From contig NZ_JAIGNT010000001.1 in assembly GCF_019711635.1 (NCBI RefSeq), forward strand, positions 310,001 through 374,000: a stretch of 64,000 nt of DNA, given 5' to 3'. Origin of the DNA: Qipengyuania huizhouensis. Its GTDB lineage: Bacteria > Pseudomonadota > Alphaproteobacteria > Sphingomonadales > Sphingomonadaceae. Numbering within the stretch: the first letter of the stretch is position 1; each line of letters opens with the position of its first letter. The position numbers were made by a program, and so were the translations under genes. Below the pieces are notes generated by a model. It was not told the origin of the DNA. It made no database searches and saw nothing but the letters and a program-made list of their open reading frames with translations. Positions 1 through 8,440 of this stretch are shown in pieces.

Positions 1-487
1 GCAGACCGCCGCGGATTTCATCGCCCTTGCCGAGAGCGAAGATCACGAGGACCTGCCCATCGGCCTGCGCCTCAACGCCCCCGGGGTGCTTGCGGCCACG
101 CTCACGCACAAGGGCGAAACACGTACGGTTTCGGCGGCAGGATCGACTGCCGAGACTGCAGCGACGGGTTTCGTAGATCCTGCGCGGGCAGTCGTCTTCG
201 CCGACGGGCAAAGCTTCGTATTCGAGCGCCAGTCCCGCGGATCGGGTGCCGCTGCCGCGGGTGACGGTGCCATCCTCGCCCCCATGCCGGGCAAGGTCAT
301 CGCGGTCGATGTGGCCGAGGGCGACAGCGTCACCGCAGGCCAGCGCCTCATGGTGCTCGAAGCGATGAAGATGGAACACGCCCTCACCGCCCCCTTCGAC
401 GGCACCGTGACCGAACTTTCCGCCAGCGAAGGCGGGCAGGTCCAGGTGGAAACGGTGCTCTGCGTGGTGGAGCCGCCCTCCGAATAA
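1..487 (+). CDS. Acyl-CoA carboxylase biotin-containing (alpha) subunit, C-terminal part
   Basis: The reading frame is open from base 2, so the gene starts left of the window; about 161 residues are visible. The last 75 residues form a biotinyl carrier domain, with the signature EAMKMEH carrying the biotinylated lysine codon at 368-370, after an APMPGKV strand and an Ala/Gly linker. The preceding part fits the end of the biotin carboxylase/BT region. In this family the subunit carboxylates biotin with ATP and bicarbonate and swings it to the carboxyltransferase, which is the next gene. Propionyl-, methylcrotonyl- and acetyl-CoA carboxylases cannot be told apart from this fragment. Propionyl-CoA is a reasonable guess because the window also encodes a propionyl-CoA-producing valine pathway. 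Confidence 0.9.
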   Translation, partial: QTAADFIALAESEDHEDLPIGLRLNAPGVLAATLTHKGETRTVSAAGSTAETAATGFVDPARAVVFADGQSFVFERQSRGSGAAAAGDGAILAPMPGKVIAVDVAEGDSVTAGQRLMVLEAMKMEHALTAPFDGTVTELSASEGGQVQVETVLCVVEPPSE

Positions 488-492
488 ACTCC

Positions 493-587
493 GCCCGTTC
501 GCCCCGAGCTTGTCGAAGGGCCGCTTTTTCTTCTAGCGATGGTTCCGAAGAAAAGGACGGGGCTTCGACAGGCTCAGCCCGAATGGA
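493..587. repeat. Long inverted repeat between the two carboxylase genes
   Basis: Left arm about 493-520 (core GAGCTTGTCGAAGGG) and right arm about 558-586 (core CTTCGACAGGCTCAGCCC) are imperfect reverse complements. An inner pair, CTTTTTCTTC with GAAGAAAAG, extends the stem. The arms resemble a short palindrome family (cttcgacaagctcaggg type) that I recall as common between genes in sphingomonads and other proteobacteria. The right end supplies the ribosome binding site of the next gene, so the hairpin could affect its translation. Confidence 0.7.
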
Positions 588-594
588 GATGGGG

Positions 595-2145
595 ATGAGT
601 TGGGAACACGAGCTCGAGGAACTGCGCCGCCGCGAAGCGCTGGCCGAACAGATGGGGGGTCCGGACAAGCTCGCCCGCCAGCATGCGCGCGGCAAGATGG
701 ATGCCCGCGCCCGGATTGCCGCGCTGGTCGATGAAGGTTCCTTCCGCGAAATCGGCAAGATCGCGGGCAAGGGGCACTATGACGAAGACGGCAATCTGGA
801 ATCCGTCACCCCCGCCCCCTTCCTCTTCGGCAAGGCCACGATCAACGGACGACCGGTGGTCGCCACGGCGGATGATTTCACCATTCGCGGCGGCGCGGCG
901 GATGCTGGGATCAGCCGCAAGATGGTGCAGGCCGAAAAAATGGCGCACGAGCTCAAGATGCCGCTCGTCCGCATGATCGACGGCACCGGCGGCGGCGGCT
1001 CGGTCAAGACGCTGGAGCAGATCGGCGCCACCTATATCCCCGCAGTGCCCGGCTGGGGCGATGTGGTGACGAACCTCGACACCGTGCCGGTGGTCGCCCT
1101 GGCGCTCGGCCCCACCGCAGGCCTCGGCGCGGCACGGACCGTCGCCAGCCATTACTCCGTGATGGTCAAGGGCCTCAGCCAGATCTTCGCCGCCGGCCCC
1201 GCCGTGGTCGACGGGCTGGGCGAAAGCTACAGGGGATCGGCCGATCACAACCAGGCCAAGGAGGATCTCGGCGGCAGCGCGATCCACACGCGTAACGGGG
1301 TGGTCGACGACGAGGTCGCGAGCGAAGCGGAGGCTTTTGCCCGCGCGCGGCACTTCCTCTCCTTCATGCCCGAGCATGTCGGCCAGCTCGCGAGGCGAGT
1401 CGAGTGCTCCGATCTTGTTCAGCGCCGCGATGAAGCGCTTGATTCACTGGTTCCGCGGAACACCAGGCAGGTCTATTCGATGCGCCGCGCGCTGGAGATG
1501 ATCTTCGACTCCGGTACCGTGTTCGAGATCGGCCGCATGTGGGGCCGCGCCTGCATAACCGCCCTCGCCCGCCTAGACGGCTGGCCGGTGATGGTTCTGG
1601 CCAGCGACCCGTCCTACCTTGGCGGGTCGTGGGAAGCGAAGACGAGCGAGAAGGCCGAACGCTTCGTGAAGCTGGCCGACCAGTTCCGCCTCCCCATCGT
1701 CCACCTCGTCGACAACCCCGGCTTCATGATCGGCCGAGAGGCGGAAATGGCCGGCACGATCCGCTACGGAGTGCAGGCAATGAACGCGATCTACCGGGCC
1801 AGCGTCCCGCTTGCCAGCGTGGTTCTGCGCCGCGCCTATGGCATTGCCGGGAGCGCGATGAGCAATGCGGAAAACTACCAATATCGCTTCTGCTGGCCCT
1901 CGGGCGACTGGGGCAGCCTGCCCATCGCAGGCGGCCTTGAGGTCGCCTACAAGTCCGAGCTCGAGGCCGCCGAAGACCCTGCCGCCGAACTCGAAGCGAT
2001 ACGCGCGCGGCTGGACAAGGTCACTTCGCCCTTCCGCAGCGCCGAGCGTTTCAATGTCGAAGACATCATCCAGCCGCGCGACACACGCCCCCTGCTCTGC
2101 GAGTTCGCCGCGCTTGCATGGCGCAAGCTGGAAAGCGAAGCCTAG
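595..2145 (+). CDS. Acyl-CoA carboxylase carboxyltransferase (beta) subunit
   Basis: A 516-residue carboxyltransferase of the propionyl-/methylcrotonyl-CoA carboxylase beta family, close to the usual 510-540. It has an N-terminal crotonase-like half (HARGKMDARARI near residues 25-40, glycine-rich oxyanion segment DGTGGGGS near 130) and a C-terminal half (DNPGFMIGREAE near 375, RRAYGIAGSAM near 410). It transfers the carboxyl group from biotin on the partner subunit to an acyl-CoA. I chose the third in-frame ATG (595) because GGAG sits 6 nt before it; ATGs at 583 and 589 lack a good site. It follows the biotin subunit across the inverted repeat and overlaps the convergent exporter gene by 4 nt. 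Substrate is not determined. Confidence 0.9.
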   Translation: MSWEHELEELRRREALAEQMGGPDKLARQHARGKMDARARIAALVDEGSFREIGKIAGKGHYDEDGNLESVTPAPFLFGKATINGRPVVATADDFTIRGGAADAGISRKMVQAEKMAHELKMPLVRMIDGTGGGGSVKTLEQIGATYIPAVPGWGDVVTNLDTVPVVALALGPTAGLGAARTVASHYSVMVKGLSQIFAAGPAVVDGLGESYRGSADHNQAKEDLGGSAIHTRNGVVDDEVASEAEAFARARHFLSFMPEHVGQLARRVECSDLVQRRDEALDSLVPRNTRQVYSMRRALEMIFDSGTVFEIGRMWGRACITALARLDGWPVMVLASDPSYLGGSWEAKTSEKAERFVKLADQFRLPIVHLVDNPGFMIGREAEMAGTIRYGVQAMNAIYRASVPLASVVLRRAYGIAGSAMSNAENYQYRFCWPSGDWGSLPIAGGLEVAYKSELEAAEDPAAELEAIRARLDKVTSPFRSAERFNVEDIIQPRDTRPLLCEFAALAWRKLESEA

Positions 2146-3401
2146 TCTTCGTCCATCTTCTCGCCGAACAGTTCGCCGCGCTCGGAAAAGAGTACGAAGA
2201 CCAGGCTGAGCACGGCAGTGGCCAGCAGGGCGGCGGCCAGCGGGCGCGCCGTGCCGTCGTACATATAGCCAATCCATGCGCCCAGCGCCGCCCCGCTCGT
2301 CATGCGCAGGAAACCCTGCGCGCTCGATGCCGCACCCGCGATATGGCGGAAGGGCTGGAGCGCGATCGAACCGAAATTCGCACCGATGAAGCCCAGCAGG
2401 CTCATGTTTGCGGCCATCAGCGGCACGAAGGTCCACAGGCTTTCGTCCGGCTGGCTGGCGAACCAGAGCTGCGCGACGGCCACAGCGATGAAAGCGAACA
2501 ACGCAGCATGGCTGACCCGGCGTGCACCGAAACGCTCCACGATGCGGCTGTTCGACCAGTTGGCCAGCGCCATACAGCCTGCGCAGATGGCGAAGATCAG
2601 CGGGAAGTCCTCGCCAGCGCCGAAGGCCTCGCCGATCAGCTGCTGGCTGGAGTTGATGAACCCGAACAATCCGCCGAAAACCAGTGCACTGCCCAGTGTG
2701 TAACCGATGGTCTCGCGCAGCGTCACCGCGCTCTTCATATTGCGCGATATGGTGGGTAGGTGAATGTCCTGCTTGTCTTCCTCGTGCAGCGTCTCGGGAA
2801 GGCGGAAATAGACCCATGCGGTCATCACCAGCCCCGCAACGGCCATGGCGACGAATATCCAGCGCCAGTCGCCGAAGGCCACCAGCACGGCCTGCCCGAT
2901 GCTGGGTGCCACTGCGGGGACGAGCAGGAAGATCACGAAAATCAGGCTCATCATCCGCGCCATCTTGTCGCCGCCCACCCGGTCGCGGATGATAGCGGGC
3001 GGCAGGGCAATGATGCCGGCCGCGAAGAAACCCTGCGCGGCGCGCAGTATGACCAGCATGTCGAATGTCGTCGCCAGGGCGCAGGCGATGGAAAGGACGA
3101 TATAGAACGCCAGCGCCACGAACAGTACGGGCCGCCTGCCATATCGGTCGGCAAAGGCACCGGGCACCAGCGTGCCGAATCCGGCGGCAAGGAGATAGGC
3201 GCCGACCACGAACTGGCGATCGTTGCCCTGCGCCCCGAGATCGCCCGCCAGAGCGTCGAGCGCGGGCAGGATGGCATCGATGCCGAAGGCGTTGCAGGCC
3301 ATCAGCAGCGCCATCATCCAGATCAGTTCGCGTTCGCCGATCATCGGGCGTTTCGTCTTCTCGGGGAGCGGGCGGGTGGTCGAGCCGGTTCCGTCCTTCA
3401 T
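2142..3401 (-). CDS. MFS multidrug exporter, Bcr/CflA type
   Basis: A 419-residue major facilitator protein with about 12 hydrophobic segments. The loop between segments 2 and 3 carries the family motif GAFADRYGRRP. The N-terminal segment (MALLMACNAFGIDAILPAL) with its acidic residue is typical of the Bcr/CflA drug:proton antiporters of the inner membrane. Residues 1-19 are polar, and Met20 is an equally possible start. Transcribed alone, it converges on the carboxylase beta gene with a 4-nt overlap. Substrate cannot be read from sequence. Confidence 0.85.
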   Translation of the reverse strand: MKDGTGSTTRPLPEKTKRPMIGERELIWMMALLMACNAFGIDAILPALDALAGDLGAQGNDRQFVVGAYLLAAGFGTLVPGAFADRYGRRPVLFVALAFYIVLSIACALATTFDMLVILRAAQGFFAAGIIALPPAIIRDRVGGDKMARMMSLIFVIFLLVPAVAPSIGQAVLVAFGDWRWIFVAMAVAGLVMTAWVYFRLPETLHEEDKQDIHLPTISRNMKSAVTLRETIGYTLGSALVFGGLFGFINSSQQLIGEAFGAGEDFPLIFAICAGCMALANWSNSRIVERFGARRVSHAALFAFIAVAVAQLWFASQPDESLWTFVPLMAANMSLLGFIGANFGSIALQPFRHIAGAASSAQGFLRMTSGAALGAWIGYMYDGTARPLAAALLATAVLSLVFVLFSERGELFGEKMDED

Positions 3402-3488
3402 GCGCTGCCCCGGGCTACGAATGGTTGATGCCTGCGCGTCCTTTCAGACCCGTGACCTTCTGGGAAACCAACGGAAAAACATGATTTT

Positions 3489-3713
3489 ATGAAGCCAAAC
3501 GAAAGCGAGCCTGTGACTTTCCGCGCAGGCGGGGGAGATGCTTCCACGGGGCGGTTAAAGGTAATGCGGAGGGGTGGGTGGGAAGACTCGGTCGCAATCA
3601 TCGCGTGTGCGGTAGCGGGAAGCGTTGCATTAGGAAACGCTTTTATCGGGGGGCGTTCCGGCCCTATTTTACCTCGTGAAACCTTCCGACCGGGCCCGAA
3701 AGCGCCTACATGA
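3489..3713 (+). CDS. Possible small protein ahead of dinB
   Basis: A 74-residue open frame of no family I recognise, with one mildly hydrophobic stretch (SVAIIACAVAGSVALG). The only argument for it is position: its TGA overlaps the dinB ATG as ATGA, the arrangement seen at many real gene junctions in this window. Against it, there is no clear ribosome binding site before its ATG, the composition is ordinary, and an antisense frame covers the same DNA. It may simply be the dinB leader. Confidence 0.25.
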   Translation: MKPNESEPVTFRAGGGDASTGRLKVMRRGGWEDSVAIIACAVAGSVALGNAFIGGRSGPILPRETFRPGPKAPT

Positions 3714-4843
3714 TGACGATGCCAGAAAGACCGGAGGAGGAAGGCGGCGACGATGTGGAGGCCGATGGCCTGCGCAAGATCATCCATGTCGATATGGATG
3801 CCTTTTTCGCCAGCGTCGAACAACGCGACAATCCCGAACTGCGCGGCAAGCCGGTTGCCGTGGGCGGGTCGAGCGGGCGCGGCGTCGTAGCCGCTGCCAG
3901 CTACGAAGCGCGCAGGTTCGGCGTGAAGAGCGCCATGCCCAGCGTCACGGCCAAGCGGCTCTGCCCCGACCTCATTTTCTGCAAAGGCCGGTTCGAGGCT
4001 TACCGCGAAGTCAGCCAGCAGATCCGCGCGATCTTCCGCCATCATACCGACCTCATCGAGCCACTGAGCCTCGACGAAGCCTATCTCGACGTGACCGAGG
4101 ACAAGCTGGGCATCGGCAGCGCCACGCGGATTGCCGAGCTGATCCGGCAGGAAATCCGCGCCAAGACCAGGCTGACCGCCAGCGCCGGGGTAAGCTACAA
4201 CAAATTCCTAGCCAAGCTCGCCAGCGACCAGAATAAACCCGACGGGCTGTGCGTCATCCGTCCGGGCCAGGGCGCGGATTTCGTGCAATCGCTGCCTGTG
4301 CGGCGGTTCCACGGCGTAGGCCCCAAGGCGGAAGAGAAGATGACGCGTCTTGGCATTGCGACCGGAGCGGACCTCGCAGCGAAGGATATTGCATGGCTGC
4401 GCGCAAACTTCGGCAGCTTTGCCGACTATCTCTACCGCGCCGCGCGCGGCATCGACCTGAGGCCGGTGCGGCCGAGCCGTATCCGCAAGTCCGTCGGCGG
4501 CGAACGGACCTTCAGCCGCGACCTTTCCTCCGGCACCGAGCTGCGCGAAACGCTGGAGGACATTATCGAAATCGTCTGGGGCTATATCGAACGCGCCGAG
4601 GCCAGCGGTCGCACCGTGACACTGAAGATGAAATACACCGACTTCCAGATATTCAGCCGCGCGAAGACCGTCGACCGCCCGATAGCAAGCAGGGCTGAAT
4701 TCGAAGCGATCGCCCGAAGCCTTCTCGAGGAAGTATTGCCGCTACCCATGCCGATCCGGCTGATGGGGCTGACGCTGTCGAAGCTGGACCGCGACGGCGC
4801 GGAGGAGCCGAAACGTCCCGACGCGCAGCTTTCGCTGCTCTAG
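3710..4843 (+). CDS. dinB: DNA polymerase IV (Y-family translesion polymerase)
   Basis: A 377-residue Y-family polymerase that copies past damaged bases. Visible motifs are the palm metal site HVDMDAFFASVEQRDNP (Asp28), the catalytic SLDEAYLDVT (Asp122, Glu123), ASAGVSYNKFLAK, and the FHGVGPKAEEKM helix-hairpin-helix; the C-terminal little-finger domain is complete. Starts at 3710 or 3713 (ATGATG) are equivalent. An N-terminal acidic extension of about 20 residues precedes the conserved domain. I found no alphaproteobacterial LexA box (GTTC-N7-GTTC) in the 300 nt upstream, so SOS control is not shown here. It meets the NUDIX gene tail to tail with a 4-nt overlap. Confidence 0.95.
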   Translation: MMTMPERPEEEGGDDVEADGLRKIIHVDMDAFFASVEQRDNPELRGKPVAVGGSSGRGVVAAASYEARRFGVKSAMPSVTAKRLCPDLIFCKGRFEAYREVSQQIRAIFRHHTDLIEPLSLDEAYLDVTEDKLGIGSATRIAELIRQEIRAKTRLTASAGVSYNKFLAKLASDQNKPDGLCVIRPGQGADFVQSLPVRRFHGVGPKAEEKMTRLGIATGADLAAKDIAWLRANFGSFADYLYRAARGIDLRPVRPSRIRKSVGGERTFSRDLSSGTELRETLEDIIEIVWGYIERAEASGRTVTLKMKYTDFQIFSRAKTVDRPIASRAEFEAIARSLLEEVLPLPMPIRLMGLTLSKLDRDGAEEPKRPDAQLSLL

Positions 4844-5310
4844 CTTTTTCGGGCCTGCCACATCTTCAGCCGCGTGCGCGTGCGCGGGCTCAGCGGTTCT
4901 GGCAGCGAATGCGTGGGAAAGAAGCGCGCTTCGATCACTTCCCGACCGTCCGCTTCGGGCATATCGCTGATAACACCTTCGAACAGATGCGCCGTGTGCG
5001 GCGCGCCCGACAGCGTTTCCTCGAACGTACCGACAAGCTTCATCCCGTCGATCTCGCATCCGGTCTCTTCCAGCAGTTCGCGCCGGGCGGCCGCGTCGGG
5101 CGTTTCGCCATCTGCAATACCGCCGCCGGGAAAGTACCATTGCTGCGGCCCGTAGCTATGCCGCACCAGCAGGATCTGCCCCTCGAAATCGCGCCCCACC
5201 ACGCTCACACCGTCGCGTGCCTTGCCGCTGACACTTCGCATGCGTTCCCGGAGACGGTAGGCGATCTTGAGGGCGAGCCGGTGCAGCGGCGCTGGGATCA
5301 GGTGAAGCAT
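4840..5310 (-). CDS. NUDIX hydrolase
   Basis: A 156-residue protein with a textbook NUDIX box at residues 63-85 (G63-x5-E69-x7-R77-E78-x2-E81-E82-x-G84), which binds Mg2+ for cleavage of a nucleoside diphosphate linked to another group. The first 30 residues are a basic amphipathic stretch. The PQQWYFPGGG strand before the box is typical of ADP-ribose/nucleotide-sugar type enzymes, but the substrate is not predictable. Its start overlaps the end of the upstream 6-phosphogluconolactonase gene by 13 nt, so the two are probably co-transcribed. Confidence 0.85.
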   Translation of the reverse strand: MLHLIPAPLHRLALKIAYRLRERMRSVSGKARDGVSVVGRDFEGQILLVRHSYGPQQWYFPGGGIADGETPDAAARRELLEETGCEIDGMKLVGTFEETLSGAPHTAHLFEGVISDMPEADGREVIEARFFPTHSLPEPLSPRTRTRLKMWQARKS

Positions 5311-5918
5311 ACCACCGGCTGTTTAGCGCCCGAAAGCAGCCTCGCAACCGGCAAATCGTTTTTCCCACCAACTGCTTCATCGAACACCGCGCGCTTGTCT
5401 TCCCCGCGGATGACGAAGGCGATTGCCTCGCTGTCGAGCAGGGCGGGAAGCGTCAGGCTGATCCGGTCGAAGGGCGCTTCGGGCGGCAGGGGATCGGGCG
5501 TCAGGCGGATGATGCGGCGCTCCTCGTCCAGCTGCGGGTCGGTATTGGGAAAGAGCGAGGCGATATGGCCGTCCGCCCCCATCCCTAGCCAGGCGAGATC
5601 GAAATGGGGCACCTGCTCCATGATGGTGAGGGTCACCACCTCGGCCCCCGCCGATTCGAACAGGGCGCGCAGCTTGCCTGTGTTCGAGGCCTCGTGATCT
5701 TCGGGCACTATGCGGTCGTCACCCGGCCACACCACCAGCCGCGACCAGTCCAGTTCGGCTTCGAGCAGCTTGGCGATGATGGGGAACGGGGTCGATCCTC
5801 CCGGCACCGTTATCGTCACCGGCCCATCGCGGGATGAAAGAGTCCGTGCCAGCCGGTTCTCCAGCCATTTCGCAATATCCGCGTCGCTGGCGTCCTCGAT
5901 GATCTCTACGTTTTCCAT
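5298..5918 (-). CDS. pgl: 6-phosphogluconolactonase
   Basis: A 206-residue protein of the glucosamine-6-phosphate isomerase/6-phosphogluconolactonase fold. It hydrolyses 6-phosphoglucono-delta-lactone in the oxidative pentose phosphate or Entner-Doudoroff route. Diagnostic pieces are TVPGGSTPFPI, the VVWPGDDRIVP segment and LAWLGMGADGHIASLFPNT. The frame is open further upstream, but the start used (5918) has GAGG 8 nt before it and matches where family similarity begins (MENVEIIED). It is not next to zwf or edd here; its neighbours are Dps upstream and the NUDIX gene downstream. Confidence 0.85.
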   Translation of the reverse strand: MENVEIIEDASDADIAKWLENRLARTLSSRDGPVTITVPGGSTPFPIIAKLLEAELDWSRLVVWPGDDRIVPEDHEASNTGKLRALFESAGAEVVTLTIMEQVPHFDLAWLGMGADGHIASLFPNTDPQLDEERRIIRLTPDPLPPEAPFDRISLTLPALLDSEAIAFVIRGEDKRAVFDEAVGGKNDLPVARLLSGAKQPVVCFT

Positions 5919-5936
5919 AATGGCCTCGATACAGCA

Positions 5937-5967
5937 AACCCGCCCACGGCCAAGCCGCAGACGGGTT
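5937..5967 (-). terminator. Hairpin after dps
   Basis: Stem AACCCG/CGGGTT with an inner CGGC/GCCG pair and a 3-nt loop, lying between the end of dps and the start of pgl. In the minus direction it is followed by a T-poor stretch (TGCTGT), so it may be an imperfect terminator or attenuating hairpin rather than a strong stop. Confidence 0.45.
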
Positions 5968-5989
5968 GAATTGCTATGCGCGAAGGCGC

Positions 5990-6451
5990 CTACTTGCTGG
6001 TCTGGTTGAGGAACCAGATGCGTTCCTCGCACTGGTCGATCCAGTCGTCGACAATGCCGCTGGTGGCATTGTCACCGACGTTCTCGGCCTCTTCCTTTAC
6101 GGACTGCAGACGGTCGTGCAGCTTCTTGTTGTCGTCGCGCAATTCCTTGACCATCGCATCTGCGGTCAGCGTGACATCGTCCTGATCCTTGATCTGCGAC
6201 TTCTCCGCGACCGAGCCAATCGAGGTAAGAGTGTATTCGTCGTTCTTGCGCACACGCTCGCCGATATCATCTACGGTGCCGATCAACTGCGCGGCCTGCT
6301 CGTCGAACAGGACATGAAGATCGCGAAACCGCGGCCCCGCGACGTGCCAGTGAAAATTCTTGGTCTTGAAGTAAAGCGCGACGGTATCCGCCAAGGCGCC
6401 GTTGAGCGCGGTGACGAGCCCCGATTTCGCGTTGTTACCGAGTTCGGCCAT
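5990..6451 (-). CDS. dps: Dps-type ferritin (DNA protection during starvation)
   Basis: A 153-residue ferritin-like protein of Dps size. It carries the Dps signature around residues 32-65: NFHWHVAGPRF (His34, His36), His46, Asp50, Asp61/62 and Glu65, which supply the intersubunit ferroxidase ligands in the family. Dps dodecamers oxidise Fe2+ with peroxide, store iron and in many species bind DNA. There is little basic N-terminal tail (MAELGNNAKSG), so DNA binding is uncertain. It appears to have its own transcript, ended by the hairpin before pgl. Confidence 0.9.
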   Translation of the reverse strand: MAELGNNAKSGLVTALNGALADTVALYFKTKNFHWHVAGPRFRDLHVLFDEQAAQLIGTVDDIGERVRKNDEYTLTSIGSVAEKSQIKDQDDVTLTADAMVKELRDDNKKLHDRLQSVKEEAENVGDNATSGIVDDWIDQCEERIWFLNQTSK

Positions 6452-6596
6452 GATATTTTTCCCTTCTGTCTTGAAATCTCAACCAACCAACGTGCGAAAG
6501 GAGCGCCGGTTTCGTGAAGGGTTTCGAGCGCTCTAATCGCCCTAGTCGATTAAAGCAGCCCCTATATTCGTCTATTGCGATTTTTTCGCAATTGCG

Positions 6597-7916
6597 TCAC
6601 GCCGCCCACGGCCCGGTGATGGCGACCGTCCGGGTCGGTGCGTAAGCGTTGACGAAGAACCATTTGCCATCGGGCGGGAAACAGCCCCCAGCCAGTTCCG
6701 TCTGCAACCGCAGGCGGCCGAATACATAGGGATCGCCCGCAGGCGTGATCCCGATCAGCCGGTTGTCGACCACATCGGTATACTGATCCTCGCACACGAT
6801 CAGGTGGCCGTTCGGACCGACCGTAAGATTGTCGCCGTAATTGAATTGCTCCTCGTTTTCGCTTTCGAAGAACAGTTCGATCTCGTCACCCTTGCCGCCG
6901 CGTCCGGGAATAAGCTTGAATATCTGACCGAGCTTCTTCGCGCCGCCGCTGGTGGAGCAGATAAACAGCTCGTCCGTCCCCATGTGGATGCCCTCGCCGC
7001 GTGCAATCAGCGCTGCACCCTGTGCAGCGGCCCGCTGGCGCAGATCGTCCTTCGGCGCTTCCACGTTATCGAGCGGGAACCACTCGACCGCGTAGCGCCG
7101 CCCGACCGGCATCACCGCGCCATCGTGATTTCGCGTATCCGCCACGCCGACGATGCGCATCGCCTGCAACTCGCCGCCCCTGGCCAGGTCACCCGGCACT
7201 TTGGGGACAAAGCGATAGAGCACCGAATCGTCGCGATCCTCGGTCTGGTAGACAAGGCCGGTCGCCGGATCGACGCATGCCGCCTCGTGATTGAAGCGCC
7301 CCATCGCCTTGAGCGGAACCGGATCGACCAGACCCGGCGCGCTCGCGGGCACTTCGAAGGTCCAGCCGTGGTTCTGTTCCAGCCCCTCGCCATAACGCTG
7401 GCCCGGACCGGTCGGGGCTTCCTCGCAGGTCAGCCAGCTGCCCCAAGGTGTGACACCGCCCGCACAGTTGCGAATGGTGCCGCCAAGGCTGCGGAATTCG
7501 CGTTTCTTGCGGAGCGTTGTCGCATCGAGCACGATGGTGGTGGTCCCTCCCGGCACGAATTCGCCATTGTGCTTGCCGAAGCCCTTCGCAAAGGCACCGC
7601 CCGCATCGTCGGTGGGGACCAGCTCGTGGTTGCGCACCAGGGCGATCTCGCCATTTGGCAACGGAAGGCATCCCATTCCGTCCGCCTTGTCGGGCACCGT
7701 CCCGCCGTCGTTCATGGCGTCGCCGAGGCTGGACAGCAGGCGATAGGAGAAGCCTTCGGGAAGGTCGAGCAGACCCTGCGGATCGGGAACCAGCGGCCCG
7801 TAGCCGGCGAAATTGGAAGGCATCGCGCCCCGCGTCATGCACCCGCTCAGCGACAGCGCGGTAAAGGCGCTGGCAGTAGCGGACAGGAATTGGCGGCGGT
7901 GCAGTTCGGCGGTCAT
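6597..7916 (-). CDS. PhoX-like (DUF839) Tat-exported phosphatase
   Basis: A 439-residue protein of the PhoX/DUF839 family, whose characterised members are Ca2+/Fe-dependent periplasmic alkaline phosphatases. The N-terminus reads HRRQFLSATASAFTALSL then SGC: a twin-arginine-like signal ending in a lipobox, so it is probably folded before export and may be a lipoprotein. Family segments include GMGCLPLP, ALVRNHE, CAGGVTPWGSWLTCEE, HEAACVDPATGLVYQTEDR and the NLTVGPNGHLIVCED blade. I chose ATG 7916 (GGAG 6 nt upstream) over the ATG at 7928. A probable Pho box lies about 44 nt upstream, which fits phosphate-starvation induction. Specificity (monoesters versus other esters) is open. Confidence 0.85.
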   Translation of the reverse strand: MTAELHRRQFLSATASAFTALSLSGCMTRGAMPSNFAGYGPLVPDPQGLLDLPEGFSYRLLSSLGDAMNDGGTVPDKADGMGCLPLPNGEIALVRNHELVPTDDAGGAFAKGFGKHNGEFVPGGTTTIVLDATTLRKKREFRSLGGTIRNCAGGVTPWGSWLTCEEAPTGPGQRYGEGLEQNHGWTFEVPASAPGLVDPVPLKAMGRFNHEAACVDPATGLVYQTEDRDDSVLYRFVPKVPGDLARGGELQAMRIVGVADTRNHDGAVMPVGRRYAVEWFPLDNVEAPKDDLRQRAAAQGAALIARGEGIHMGTDELFICSTSGGAKKLGQIFKLIPGRGGKGDEIELFFESENEEQFNYGDNLTVGPNGHLIVCEDQYTDVVDNRLIGITPAGDPYVFGRLRLQTELAGGCFPPDGKWFFVNAYAPTRTVAITGPWAA

Positions 7917-7959
7917 CTCACTCTCCATTGGCGCAGTGGCATGTCCATGCGATAGCAGC

Positions 7960-7977
7960 GTGTAAGATAAATGACAG
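7960..7977 (-). promoter_or_regulatory. Probable Pho box upstream of the PhoX-like gene
   Basis: On the minus strand the 18 bases read CTGTCATTTATCTTACAC. The first half-site is a perfect CTGTCAT and the second, four bases later, keeps CT..CA. This matches the PhoB direct-repeat pattern CTGTCAT-n4-CTGTCAT at 11 of 14 positions, 43-60 nt before the start codon, which is a sensible distance for activation. Confidence 0.6.
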
Positions 7978-8137
7978 CGGTCGCGGGAGAACTTGCATGA
8001 ACTCCCTGCGAGGTGGCGGTCGGGGCGGCGTGTGCAGGCAGGCGAAGGGAAACAAATAAGTCAGATATGCAATTGAACTTGGCGAGATCGAAGCCGCCTG
8101 CCTATGCTAATCCAACCCTGCTATTGTATGAGAACAC

Positions 8138-8440
8138 ATGACCGACGACGAATATGTCTACGACGAGGATAGTGGCGAATGGCTTCCGGCGAGTGAGTTG
8201 GAGCGCAAGCGGCAGCAGGCCGACCAAGTCGAGGTTCGCGATGCCGTTGGTAACCTTCTTGCTGATGGTGATCAGGTAACGCTCATCAAGGATCTGACTG
8301 TCAAAGGTGCCGGGCAAACTCTCAAACGCGGCACGCTCATCAAGTCGATCCGACTGACCGACGACCCGCAGGAAATCGATTGCCGCTATGAAGGCATCAA
8401 AGGGCTCGTCCTGCGCGCGGAATTCGTCCGCAAGCGCTGA
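8138..8440 (+). CDS. PhnA-domain protein without the zinc ribbon
   Basis: A 100-residue protein. Residues 32-99 are the PhnA C-terminal domain (VRDAVGNLLADGDQVTLIKDL, then KGAGQTLKRG, then IDCRYEGIKGLVLRAEFVRK). The usual N-terminal cysteine-rich zinc ribbon is missing, replaced by an acidic stretch MTDDEYVYDEDSGEW. PhnA proteins were named after the phosphonate operon, but their role is not settled; no C-P lyase gene is near. It is translationally coupled to the DUF167 gene (TGATG). The neighbouring Pho-box gene hints at phosphorus metabolism, but that is only proximity. Confidence 0.8.
   Translation: MTDDEYVYDEDSGEWLPASELERKRQQADQVEVRDAVGNLLADGDQVTLIKDLTVKGAGQTLKRGTLIKSIRLTDDPQEIDCRYEGIKGLVLRAEFVRKR

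Noticed and set aside
3402..3709. LexA box upstream of dinB
   Set aside because: No GTTC-N7-GTTC or GAAC-N7-GAAC pattern found by eye in this interval.
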